Origin: Erysipelothrix sp.
GTDB lineage: Bacteria > Bacillota_I > Bacilli_A > Erysipelotrichales > Erysipelotrichaceae
Length of the DNA: 5,258 nt
Direction of reading: 5' to 3'
Assembly (NCBI GenBank): GCA_012520695.1
Contig: JAAYNU010000019.1
Span: 1-5,258 of the forward strand
In this document: positions 1 to 5,258 of the stretch, piece by piece
Position numbering within the stretch: position 1 is the stretch's first letter
Layout of the letters: each line of letters opens with the position of its first letter
Made by a program: the position numbers and the translations under genes
The notes under the pieces: model-generated
Databases searched by the model: none
Seen by the model: the letters and a program-made list of their open reading frames with translations, nothing else
Told to the model about the DNA's origin: nothing

Positions 1-242
1 GCACCACTGGGTACTGCAAGAAGAATCAATTCACTGTCTGCTAATTGTGTTAAATCTAGAGTCGCTTTGAGGGACTCATTTAAAGGTGCATCTTCAAAGT
101 AAGTTGAATTTCTATGGAATTCATTGATATCATTGATCTCAAATTCACTGCGTCCCCAAATCATTACGTCATGACCATTGTCACATAACACTTGAGCTAG
201 AGCTGTTCCCCAGCTACCTGAACCAACAATTCCTACTTTCAT
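1..242 (-). CDS. gpsA: NAD(P)H-dependent glycerol-3-phosphate dehydrogenase, N-terminal part (cut by window edge)
   Basis: GpsA reduces dihydroxyacetone phosphate to sn-glycerol-3-phosphate in the cytoplasm, supplying the backbone for phospholipid synthesis. Only the first 80 codons are present; the gene runs off the left edge. The protein begins [19 protein letters not shown], the Rossmann-fold dinucleotide-binding motif GxGxWGTALA of this family (residues 7-16). It reaches the conserved strand LILLAVPSG near residues 72-80. The ATG (242-240) overlaps the TAA stop of der as TAATG, and a GAGGTG ribosome binding site lies 4 nt upstream (252-247), which suggests translational coupling. The order der-gpsA is the same as in Bacillus subtilis. 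The visible part has no oddities, and the identification is secure despite the truncation. Confidence 0.95.
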   Translation of the reverse strand, partial: MKVGIVGSGSWGTALAQVLCDNGHDVMIWGRSEFEINDINEFHRNSTYFEDAPLNESLKATLDLTQLADSELILLAVPSG

Positions 243-1552
243 TAGGCACCTCGTTTCCTGATTAAAATTCTAATAGGCGTTCCAGTAAAGTCGAACGCAA
301 TTCTTAACTGATTCTCTAAATAACGTTTGTATGAGAAATGGCACAGTTCTGGATCATTAACGAAGATTACAAATGTTGGAGGTCCAACAGCAACTTGCGA
401 TGCATAGTAAACTTTCAATCGATGTCCCTTATGTGATGGTGGCGGCGTTAGACGAATTGCGTCTTGAATAACCTCATTAATCACAGATGTACTGATGCGT
501 TTTTGACTGTTTGTGTAAATATCTTCTACGATTGGTAAAAGCGTATGAACGCGTTTCTTTGTGAGAGCTGATACGAATGCTACTGGAGCATAAGATAGAT
601 AAAGGAATTCTGAAGCAATACGCTTACGCGCTGCATCCATACTTTCCTCTTCCTTATCAACGATATCCCATTTGTTATTAACAATAAGAATTGGTTTACC
701 CTCATCATGTGCATAGCCTACAACATGTTTATCTTGTGCTCTAATTCCAACTTCACCGTCAATGACAAAAATAACAACATCACAGCGCTCAATCGCACTC
801 ATTGCACGAAGCACTGAATATTTTTCAACATCTTCATAGACTTTACCGCGTTTACGAATTCCTGCAGTATCAACTACAACGTAATCTCGATCATTAAATC
901 TGAACGGTGTATCAACTGCGTCGCGTGTTGTTCCTTCAATGTCGGAAACAATAACACGATCTTGATTAAGGATTGCGTTTACAAGTGAACTCTTTCCAAC
1001 GTTTGGTCGTCCAATAATACAGAAGCTTAATTCGTCTTCGTATTGTGGAATACCTCTTTCTGGAAGATTCTTAATCACTTGATCCAGTAAATCACCGAAA
1101 CCAATACCATGCTCTGCTGAAACCCCAATTGGATCTCCGTGTCCTAATGCATAAAATTCGTATACATCAGACTTTTGTTGAACATCATCCATTTTATTTG
1201 ATACAACAATCACTGGCTTATTCGCTTCTCTTAGAAGACGTGCAATATGTTGATCATCATTTGTAAGTCCTTCAACGGTGCTCACTACAAAAAGGATAAG
1301 ATCCGCTTCATCAATCGCAATATCAACTTGCATTTGAATTTCTTCCGCGAACGCTTGCCCTTCCATTTGGATACCACCGGTATCTATAAATCTTAAATCT
1401 TTCGTTAACCATGTCGTCTTACCATATAAGCGATCACGTGTCACGCCAGGTTGGTCGTGAACAATTGAAATTCTCTCACCCATTATTCGGTTGAATAAAG
1501 ATGACTTTCCAACGTTCGGACGTCCAACAATTGCGATTACTCCATCAATCAT
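242..1552 (-). CDS. der: Ribosome biogenesis GTPase Der (EngA), double G domain
   Basis: Der is an essential cytoplasmic GTPase that acts late in 50S ribosomal subunit assembly. The 436-residue product has the normal family length and layout: two tandem Era-like G domains followed by a C-terminal KH-like domain. G domain 1 shows GRPNVGKS (10-17), PGVTRD (35-40), DTGG (57-60), NKMD (119-122) and SAE (145-147). G domain 2 shows GRPNVGKS (181-188), GTTRD (207-211), DTAG (228-231), NKWD (293-296) and SAL (328-330). The KH-like domain spans about 352-436, with the family's PPPSHKG stretch at 370-376. All nucleotide-binding motifs look intact. The ATG overlaps the end of cmk by 8 nt, with a modest AGGGG ribosome binding site 5 nt upstream. 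In B. subtilis the rpsA-like ypfD lies between cmk and der; here nothing does. Confidence 0.98.
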   Translation of the reverse strand: MIDGVIAIVGRPNVGKSSLFNRIMGERISIVHDQPGVTRDRLYGKTTWLTKDLRFIDTGGIQMEGQAFAEEIQMQVDIAIDEADLILFVVSTVEGLTNDDQHIARLLREANKPVIVVSNKMDDVQQKSDVYEFYALGHGDPIGVSAEHGIGFGDLLDQVIKNLPERGIPQYEDELSFCIIGRPNVGKSSLVNAILNQDRVIVSDIEGTTRDAVDTPFRFNDRDYVVVDTAGIRKRGKVYEDVEKYSVLRAMSAIERCDVVIFVIDGEVGIRAQDKHVVGYAHDEGKPILIVNNKWDIVDKEEESMDAARKRIASEFLYLSYAPVAFVSALTKKRVHTLLPIVEDIYTNSQKRISTSVINEVIQDAIRLTPPPSHKGHRLKVYYASQVAVGPPTFVIFVNDPELCHFSYKRYLENQLRIAFDFTGTPIRILIRKRGA

Positions 1553-2207
1553 TCAAACCCCTACTCTCTATATAATTCATAACGAGTGACACAACTTCAT
1601 CAATAGTAAAACTCGTTGTATTGATTTCAAGTGCGCCATCAACTTTGATTAAGGGAGAAACTTCTCGAGTTGTATCGCGTGTATCACGTTCAACCAAATC
1701 ATCATAAACCTCATCAAGTGTTACTTTAATACCATTCTTTATCATTTCTTCATAGCGACGCATCGCACGAACACGAACATCGGCTGTTTGAAATATTTTT
1801 ACTTCAGCATCCGGCAAAACGACAGACGTGATATCACGACCGTCGAGTACGAAGCCTTTTTTTGAAGCGATTTTTCGTTGTAAATCAACCAAAACATCAC
1901 GAACCCCAGCATGTTTTGAAATTAATGAAGCTCCTTTAGAAACATCATCATTTCGAATATCAAATGAAACATCTTTACTATCAACATAGATGTCGCCATC
2001 TGTCTTAAGTGAGATGTTCAATTTTGATACTCTTGAAACACACGCAGATTCATCCGCTAGATCAATACCTTCGTTCATGCAAATTAATGCAGCTGCTCGA
2101 TACATTGCTCCTGTGTCAATATGCGTAAAACCTAATCTTTTTGCTAATGCTTTTGCAATGGTCGACTTCCCTGAAGCTGAAGGACCATCAATTGCTATAT
2201 TAAACAA
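1545..2207 (-). CDS. cmk: Cytidylate (CMP/dCMP) kinase, TTG start
   Basis: Cmk phosphorylates CMP and dCMP with ATP, recycling pyrimidine nucleotides in the cytoplasm. The 220-residue product carries the P-loop GPSASGKST (8-16), the nucleotide-binding segment DTGAMYRA (31-38), IR at 84-85 ahead of the VRDVLVDLQR helix (102-111), GRDI (123-126), and the lid and base-recognition segment RDTRDTTREVSPL (174-186). These are the family hallmarks in the right order. The start is a TTG at 2207. No in-frame ATG precedes the P-loop, and an in-frame stop lies only four codons upstream. GGTGG at 2216-2212 could serve as ribosome binding site, with just 4 nt of spacing. The gene begins 12 nt after the acidic membrane protein gene and ends 8 nt inside der, indicating an operon. 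Weak initiation (TTG, short spacing) may keep expression low. Confidence 0.96.
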   Translation of the reverse strand: MFNIAIDGPSASGKSTIAKALAKRLGFTHIDTGAMYRAAALICMNEGIDLADESACVSRVSKLNISLKTDGDIYVDSKDVSFDIRNDDVSKGASLISKHAGVRDVLVDLQRKIASKKGFVLDGRDITSVVLPDAEVKIFQTADVRVRAMRRYEEMIKNGIKVTLDEVYDDLVERDTRDTTREVSPLIKVDGALEINTTSFTIDEVVSLVMNYIESRGLND

Positions 2208-2219
2208 ATCACCACCGTA

Positions 2220-3107
2220 TTAACCTTTCATAATATTTGAGAAAATAAACATTAATACGACAACAATTGCCAGCATTAATAACGATAAAACTGTATTCAA
2301 TAATCTATTTGTACGAACAATGGTATCGCCCATCTCTTCAATGGAACGTTCTTGGTCGACAATTTTGAATTGTAGTGTTTGAGTTTGTTCCATCAATTCA
2401 CGCGCAAAGGCGTTGGGTTCAACACTCTCTTCCTCTGCAGCATCTGCTACAAAGAACGCTGGTGCGAACTCTTCTTCAACAATCTCTTCTTCAGCAACAT
2501 AATTTTCATCCTGTGCTTCATAGTCCTCATCACCCATTGATTGAACAGCCATCGCAATGGTTTGTTCCATAGATTCAACTGAAACATGTTCAGGACGTGA
2601 GTTGTGATCAACTGCTTGATAGATTTGAGTTGCCTCTTCATCAATCTCAGTTAATACTTTTTCTAAATCGTTCGAATCGATTGGATTAACGAATGGTTCA
2701 ACGACTTCATCAATATCCGAAATTGATCGTGATTTCTCGAGAGATTCAAGACGCAATTCTTTCATAATATTTGATGATGTATTCTCAATATCTCGATATC
2801 CTTTTTTAACGTTGTAGTCTTTAACTTCCGCAAGAAAATCTTTTAAATACGCACTTTCAAAAGTATCAAATTGTGTGTCGTTTACATCAACACTTTGATC
2901 CAATGTATCTTCTAGATTCACATCCGTTTGACGCGCATGTTCTAAAATGCGGTCTTCTTTTTTTTCAACATTCATTCGACTGAATTGGTTATCTATCTCA
3001 TTTAAGCGATTAGCGAAATGAGATAAATCCGATGATTCCACTGTACTTTCAGTGTCTGTCGCAATCGTTTGATGTAGTTCCTTATTTCTACTTACTCGAG
3101 TTTTCAT
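2220..3107 (-). CDS. Unrecognised acidic tail-anchored membrane protein
   Basis: I do not recognise this 295-residue protein. It has no N-terminal signal or other hydrophobic stretch until a single strong membrane segment at about 269-291 (LLNTVLSLLMLAIVVVLMFI), followed by only a few residues ending MKG. That predicts a C-terminally anchored protein with about 268 residues in the cytoplasm. The soluble part is rich in Asp and Glu, most of all at 192-230 (for example VAEEEIVEEEF at 204-214). Residues about 235-268 look like a short coiled coil leading into the membrane, and 1-60 are polar and probably helical. No catalytic motif is visible. A good ribosome binding site, AAGGAG (3123-3118), lies 10 nt before the ATG. 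The gene sits 33 nt after ribU and 12 nt before cmk, so it is probably co-transcribed with cmk-der-gpsA. A scaffold or adaptor role at the membrane would fit, but this is speculation. Confidence 0.85.
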   Translation of the reverse strand: MKTRVSRNKELHQTIATDTESTVESSDLSHFANRLNEIDNQFSRMNVEKKEDRILEHARQTDVNLEDTLDQSVDVNDTQFDTFESAYLKDFLAEVKDYNVKKGYRDIENTSSNIMKELRLESLEKSRSISDIDEVVEPFVNPIDSNDLEKVLTEIDEEATQIYQAVDHNSRPEHVSVESMEQTIAMAVQSMGDEDYEAQDENYVAEEEIVEEEFAPAFFVADAAEEESVEPNAFARELMEQTQTLQFKIVDQERSIEEMGDTIVRTNRLLNTVLSLLMLAIVVVLMFIFSNIMKG

Positions 3108-3130
3108 AGTTTGTATACTCCTTACTGCTT

Positions 3131-3139
3131 ATTATACCA
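3131..3139 (-). promoter_or_regulatory. Candidate extended -10 promoter upstream of the acidic membrane protein gene
   Basis: The 33-nt gap after ribU contains TGGTATAAT (3139-3131), a perfect -10 hexamer with the TGn extension. No good -35 box is found at 16-18 nt spacing. The predicted start, near 3124, falls at the edge of the AAGGAG ribosome binding site, giving a very short leader. It could separate the essential cmk-der-gpsA block from riboswitch-controlled ribU. The sequence match is clear; promoter function is inferred. Confidence 0.35.
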
Positions 3140-3140
3140 C

Positions 3141-3665
3141 TTATTTTCTTATCAATCTATCCAAATAAGGACGGGAAAGCGTGAAAAAAAGCATTAGAAG
3201 ACTCCCTTTAATCAGATTGAAGGGCGTATAGATCGAATTGATTATCTCCCAAGCGCCAACTTTACTCATTCCATATAATGGGAACGTTACATAATAATTG
3301 AAAAAACCCATGATAAGAGTTGTAAATAACACAGTCAGAAAAGCAATACCAATGTCTTGGTATCGGTTTTTTCCTTTAAAAAATGAAACAGGTACACTCA
3401 TTAATACTGCAAATGCGAAGTTCGCAATCTCACCAGCCAAGCCAGCGTTACGCGTAAGAAAGAATAAGTGTGCAATGTTTTTAATCAGTGCCACCAGCAC
3501 CGCTGGCACAATGCCAAACATTGATCCCGTAATAATTACCGGTAAATCACTCAGATCAAATTGCAGTCCAGTCCCTGGCAATGGGAATTCAAAAATATAT
3601 AGAATTGTTGCCAATGCTGACATAAACGCAAGTTGTACCAAGTGGTGTGTAGTAGATTTTTTCAT
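3141..3665 (-). CDS. ribU: Riboflavin ECF transporter substrate-binding subunit RibU
   Basis: RibU is the membrane S component that captures riboflavin outside the cell. It works with the shared ECF module (EcfA, EcfA', EcfT), whose genes are not in this window. The 174-residue product is a little shorter than well-known RibU proteins (about 190-200). It is very hydrophobic, with about six membrane segments (roughly 10-26, 40-55, 56-71, 79-97, 104-126, 145-165). The segment LQFDLSDLPVIITGSMFG (34-51) followed by ALIKNIAHLF (59-68) resembles the conserved RibU region DxSDxP...KNxxH. The ATG has a strong AGGAGG site 5 nt upstream (3676-3671). An FMN riboswitch directly upstream independently supports flavin transport. 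The protein fold alone would allow another ECF vitamin S component; the riboswitch makes riboflavin by far the most likely substrate. Confidence 0.93.
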   Translation of the reverse strand: MKKSTTHHLVQLAFMSALATILYIFEFPLPGTGLQFDLSDLPVIITGSMFGIVPAVLVALIKNIAHLFFLTRNAGLAGEIANFAFAVLMSVPVSFFKGKNRYQDIGIAFLTVLFTTLIMGFFNYYVTFPLYGMSKVGAWEIINSIYTPFNLIKGSLLMLFFTLSRPYLDRLIRK

Positions 3666-3667
3666 AA

Positions 3668-3705
3668 TTTCCTCCTCGTGAAAAAAAGTACAACACTCCA
3701 GGAAA
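3668..3705 (-). promoter_or_regulatory. Possible expression platform: hairpin masking the ribU ribosome binding site
   Basis: Between the aptamer and the ribU ATG, TTTCCT (3705-3700) can pair with AGGAAA (3673-3668), covering half of the AGGAGG ribosome binding site. The stem is 6 bp with a loop of about 26 nt, so it is weak by itself. No GC-rich hairpin precedes either of the two U7 runs in this leader (3717-3711 and the run near 3687-3681), which argues against a classic terminator. Translational control is the better reading, but the structure is a guess by eye. Confidence 0.25.
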
Positions 3706-3716
3706 ACATGAAAAAA

Positions 3717-3821
3717 ACTTCTTCCATCCAGACTTTAACTGTCGCCACCAGAATCTAACTGGTTCAACCATACGGTTCGCGGGGTCTACCGCCGATCGGG
3801 AATTGCACCCTGCCCTGAAGT
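3717..3821 (-). promoter_or_regulatory. FMN riboswitch aptamer (RFN element)
   Basis: The leader of ribU matches the RFN consensus closely. It has the 5' block AGGGCAGGGTGCAATTCCCG (3816-3797), then ATCGGCGGTAGACCCCGCG, and the 3' block GACAGTTAAAGTCTGGATGG (3743-3724). P1 is formed by ACTTC (3821-3817) and GAAGT (3721-3717). Two further hairpins are visible: AACC/GGTT (3777-3774 with 3769-3766) and CCAG/CTGG (3762-3759 with 3751-3748). The known role of this class is to bind FMN and switch off riboflavin synthesis or uptake genes when FMN is plentiful. Its position 51 nt before ribU fits control of riboflavin import. A U7 run directly follows P1. Confidence 0.96.
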
Positions 3822-3831
3822 ATTCTTTAAT

Positions 3832-3837
3832 ATTATA
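3832..3837 (-). promoter_or_regulatory. Candidate -10 box of the ribU/riboswitch promoter
   Basis: A perfect TATAAT (3837-3832) lies about 11 nt before the first base of the aptamer P1 helix. A start near 3825 would begin the RNA just ahead of the aptamer, as expected for a riboswitch transcript. The -35 region is poor: GGACTT sits at 17-nt spacing, while the better TTGAGT (3856-3851) is only 13 nt away. The call rests on the -10 box and its position. Confidence 0.45.
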
Positions 3838-3840
3838 GTC

Positions 3841-3960
3841 TATAGTACCCACTCAAGTCCACTAAGATAAACATATACGGCCATTACTTGATTATATTTC
3901 AATATTGAGTGCGAAAATAGTTACATCGTCGTCCATTCACCATAAATCTTCACAAACTAT
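3841..3960. other. Spacer between efp terminator and ribU promoter; no gene seen
   Basis: The gene-free stretch from 3666 to 4002 is accounted for by the riboswitch, its promoter and the efp terminator, except for this 120-nt AT-rich segment. I see no RNA gene, repeat or convincing coding sequence. A 14-codon minus-strand reading frame (3943-3899) has no proper ribosome binding site. A second TATAAT occurs near 3895-3890 with no supporting -35 box. Confidence 0.6.
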
Positions 3961-3991
3961 ATAAGAAAACCACATCGATGAGATGTGGTTT
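3961..3991 (-). terminator. Rho-independent terminator after efp
   Basis: On the minus strand AAACCACATC (3991-3982) and GATGTGGTTT (3976-3967) form a perfect 10-bp stem with a TCATC loop, followed by a T-rich tail, TTTTCTTAT (3969-3961). It lies 11 nt past the efp stop codon. It should end the comG-efp transcript and separate it from the riboswitch-controlled ribU unit. Confidence 0.92.
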
Positions 3992-4002
3992 AAATTTTTA
4001 AA

Positions 4003-4560
4003 TTATGCACGACCTGAGTATTTACCATCTTCAGTTGAAATCATGATGATTTCTCCTTCACTGATAAATAAAGGTACTCGAACATCTAAGCCTGTTTCAA
4101 CTTTAGCGTTCTTTTGAGCGTTCGTAGCAGTATCGCCTTTAACAGCAGGTTCAGCTTCAATAACTTTAAGTGCGATCTTATCAGGTAAGTTAACACCCAA
4201 GACTTCACTTTCATAGAAAACAACAGTAACATCAGCGTTTTCCTTGATGAAGTTAAGTTCCCACTCTAAACGAGATTTTTCAATTTCTAATTGTTCAAAT
4301 GTTTCTCCATCCATGAAGACAAGTGCATCACCTGCATCATAGAGATATTGCATTTCACGCTTATCGATGATTGCTTGTTCAAGCTTATCGCCACCGATGA
4401 ATGTTAATTCAACAACACTCCCCGTTCTCATGTTACGAACTTTGGCTTTGATAATCATTTGACGTTGCGCTGTTTTATTTTGTGATGTATCTAATACTTG
4501 GTATAAGTTCCCTTCATAGATAATTGCATTTCCTGATCTTAAATCGTTTGATGTGATCAT
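4003..4560 (-). CDS. efp: Translation elongation factor P, with non-canonical tip loop
   Basis: EF-P binds between the ribosomal P and E sites and relieves stalling at proline runs. The ATG at 4560 gives 185 residues, the family norm, starting MITSNDLRSGNAIIYEG. It has GGGAGG (4572-4567) 6 nt upstream. An in-frame ATG at 4602 would add 14 residues unlike the family, so it is rejected. The three-domain layout is clear: KOW-like domain I (about 1-62), OB domain II (about 65-127) and OB domain III (about 128-185). The family signature runs from K150-N-A to G169 (KxAxxxxGxxVxVPxxIxxG). The tip loop that normally reads KPGKGxA is here NKTAQRQM (28-35). The residue aligned with modified Lys32 of B. 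subtilis is Gln32, followed by Arg33. The start lies one base after the comGG-like stop; an intrinsic terminator follows the gene. Confidence 0.97.
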   Translation of the reverse strand: MITSNDLRSGNAIIYEGNLYQVLDTSQNKTAQRQMIIKAKVRNMRTGSVVELTFIGGDKLEQAIIDKREMQYLYDAGDALVFMDGETFEQLEIEKSRLEWELNFIKENADVTVVFYESEVLGVNLPDKIALKVIEAEPAVKGDTATNAQKNAKVETGLDVRVPLFISEGEIIMISTEDGKYSGRA

Positions 4561-4561
4561 A

Positions 4562-5023
4562 CTAATCCTCCCATTGGCTGTGTTTAAAACTTCCGTCTTC
4601 AATTATATCATACTTAAAGTCCATTCGTATATCACCAACGACATTAACGAAAATTGTTTCACCATCAGACATACAGGAAACACTGCTTGAATGAAGTTGA
4701 AATTGGTAGCCAGGGTCGATTTCAACCTCACACTCATCATCAAATTCCAAATCAAAATCCTCATCATACTCTGAATCAAAACCATCATCACCCTCACAAC
4801 TGTTATTTGGAATATACTCACGATAGTGACTAATAATCATTGCTTCAATATCAAGGCGTTGTTCAATCAAGTTTATGTAGTTTTTCTTATTGACTAAGGA
4901 CATACTCACACCCAAAGAAAAACTTAACCACGATACAAAGAAGATGAAGAAACCCAGTGAATACAGTAATATAGAACCTTTACGGCAATTCAATGCACAG
5001 ACTTTGGCCCTGAGCCTCAACAT
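4562..5023 (-). CDS. comGG: ComGG-like competence minor pseudopilin with acidic insert
   Basis: ComGG is a minor pseudopilin of the Gram-positive DNA-uptake pilus. This 153-residue protein has a basic N terminus, one membrane segment (about 17-38, ILLYSLGFFIFFVSWLSFSL), a helical stretch (about 43-70) and an outside domain ending GSFKHSQWED. The closing region resembles the end of B. subtilis ComGG (a variable family) in pattern only. The call therefore rests largely on topology, size and its place directly after a comGF-like gene. Residues 77-103 hold 16 Asp or Glu, and Cys76 and Cys98 bracket most of this tract; Cys117 is also outside. The chosen ATG (5023) has AGGGGAGG (5038-5031) 7 nt upstream. 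An ATG 18 codons further up lacks this and is rejected. The gene overlaps its upstream neighbour by 44 nt in another frame. Function as a pseudopilin is probable, not proven. Confidence 0.72.
   Translation of the reverse strand: MLRLRAKVCALNCRKGSILLYSLGFFIFFVSWLSFSLGVSMSLVNKKNYINLIEQRLDIEAMIISHYREYIPNNSCEGDDGFDSEYDEDFDLEFDDECEVEIDPGYQFQLHSSSVSCMSDGETIFVNVVGDIRMDFKYDIIEDGSFKHSQWED
4602..4610 (-). promoter_or_regulatory. Candidate extended -10 promoter for efp inside comGG
   Basis: TGATATAAT (4610-4602) is a perfect -10 hexamer with the TGn extension, near the 3' end of the comGG-like gene. No good -35 box sits 16-18 nt upstream. A start near 4595 would give a leader of about 35 nt holding the GGGAGG site of efp. 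An independent promoter makes sense, since comG operons are usually expressed only during competence while efp is a housekeeping gene. Function is inferred. Confidence 0.42.
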
Positions 5024-5258
5024 TGAGACACCTCCCCTGTCGTTCAACTGAATCAACACCCTCAAGAAGCATTTCATATCCAGGAGTTTTTACCAATCGA
5101 TTACGATCATACGCTATCACAAACGGTTTATTATCATACGACCCAACAATCGAATCGCCATCAAAATGGGCATTCCCCACCCCAATTAAGTACTGCCTCA
5201 TTTGCAGTTTAAAGACATCAATTTGAGTAATCTCTGAATCAATCCCACGCTTCATTAA
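4980..5258 (-). CDS. comGF: ComGF-like competence pseudopilin, C-terminal part (cut by window edge)
   Basis: The reading frame is still open at the right edge, where a Leu codon precedes the first ATG (5255). About 92 C-terminal residues are visible, and the hydrophobic pilin-like N terminus would lie outside. The segment YDRNRLVKTPGYEMLLEGVD (49-68 counted from that ATG) matches the pattern of the ComGF family, in which an R-x-V stretch is followed by G-hydrophobic-hydrophobic-L and then beta strands. ComGF is a minor component of the competence pseudopilus needed for DNA binding and uptake. The ATG at 5255 is probably internal, because it would remove the membrane segment. The last 44 nt overlap the comGG-like gene. 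Tight overlaps of this kind are normal in comG operons, which supports both assignments. Confidence 0.72.
   Translation of the reverse strand, partial: LMKRGIDSEITQIDVFKLQMRQYLIGVGNAHFDGDSIVGSYDNKPFVIAYDRNRLVKTPGYEMLLEGVDSVERQGRCLNVEAQGQSLCIELP

Noticed and set aside
1990..2223. 77-codon plus-strand reading frame
   Set aside because: It lies antisense to the start of cmk, whose motifs are intact, and its product resembles nothing known.
2375..2644. Two 65-codon reading frames, one per strand, inside the acidic protein gene
   Set aside because: Their Gln/His/Leu-rich or Lys/Leu-rich composition is what out-of-frame reading of repetitive Glu/Asp codons gives; neither has a ribosome binding site of note.
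3298..3681. 127-codon plus-strand reading frame antisense to ribU
   Set aside because: Shadow of the ribU gene; it would also overlap the ribosome binding site region, and shows no family features.
3589..3852. 87-codon minus-strand reading frame across the riboswitch
   Set aside because: It is read through the FMN aptamer and into ribU in the wrong frame; the RNA element explains the conservation here.
3899..3943. 14-codon reading frame (MVNGRRCNYFRTQY) between terminator and ribU promoter
   Set aside because: No ribosome binding site, too short to judge, and probably upstream of the ribU transcript start.
4700..4800. Repetitive tract (many CATCATC/TCATCA-like triplets) as a possible repeat element
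   Set aside because: It is simply the Asp/Glu codon run of the comGG-like acidic insert; unit length and spacing are irregular.
4603..4821. 72-codon minus-strand reading frame
   Set aside because: An alternative frame inside the comGG-like gene, rich in Met and Ile and without its own ribosome binding site.
5023..5226. 67-codon plus-strand reading frame
   Set aside because: Antisense shadow of the comGF-like gene.

Overview
The window looks like chromosomal core DNA from a low-GC Gram-positive bacterium (Firmicutes sensu lato). Every supported gene lies on the minus strand, so transcription runs from high to low coordinates. The order cmk, der, gpsA and the presence of comG-type genes and ribU are typical of this group. 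The EF-P has a decoding-centre loop unlike the Bacillus type and, from memory, closer to that of Mollicutes. This makes an Erysipelotrichia-like host a reasonable but unproven guess. There are no mobile elements, CRISPR arrays, tRNAs or rRNAs.

Right block (about 5258 to 3961): the end of a competence pseudopilin (comG) operon. It holds the 3' part of a comGF-like gene and a comGG-like gene that overlaps it by 44 nt. efp (translation elongation factor P) starts one base after the comGG-like stop. A clear intrinsic terminator follows efp. An extended -10 promoter candidate inside the end of the comGG-like gene could let efp be expressed without competence.

Middle block (about 3960 to 3141): a spacer, a -10 candidate and a textbook FMN riboswitch aptamer, followed by ribU, the substrate-binding membrane subunit of an ECF riboflavin transporter. 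No terminator hairpin is seen after the aptamer. A weak hairpin over the ribosome binding site suggests translational control.

Left block (about 3140 to 1): an unrecognised, very acidic, tail-anchored protein of 295 aa, then cmk (CMP kinase, TTG start), der (ribosome-assembly GTPase) and the start of gpsA (glycerol-3-phosphate dehydrogenase). The last three are packed with 12-nt spacing, an 8-nt overlap and a 1-nt overlap, so they are almost certainly one operon. An extended -10 sequence in the 33-nt gap after ribU may drive this essential block independently of FMN.

No wholly new system is evident. The items most worth a second look are the EF-P with neither Lys nor Arg at the usual modification site, the unknown tail-anchored acidic protein, and the acidic, cysteine-flanked insert in the ComGG-like protein.
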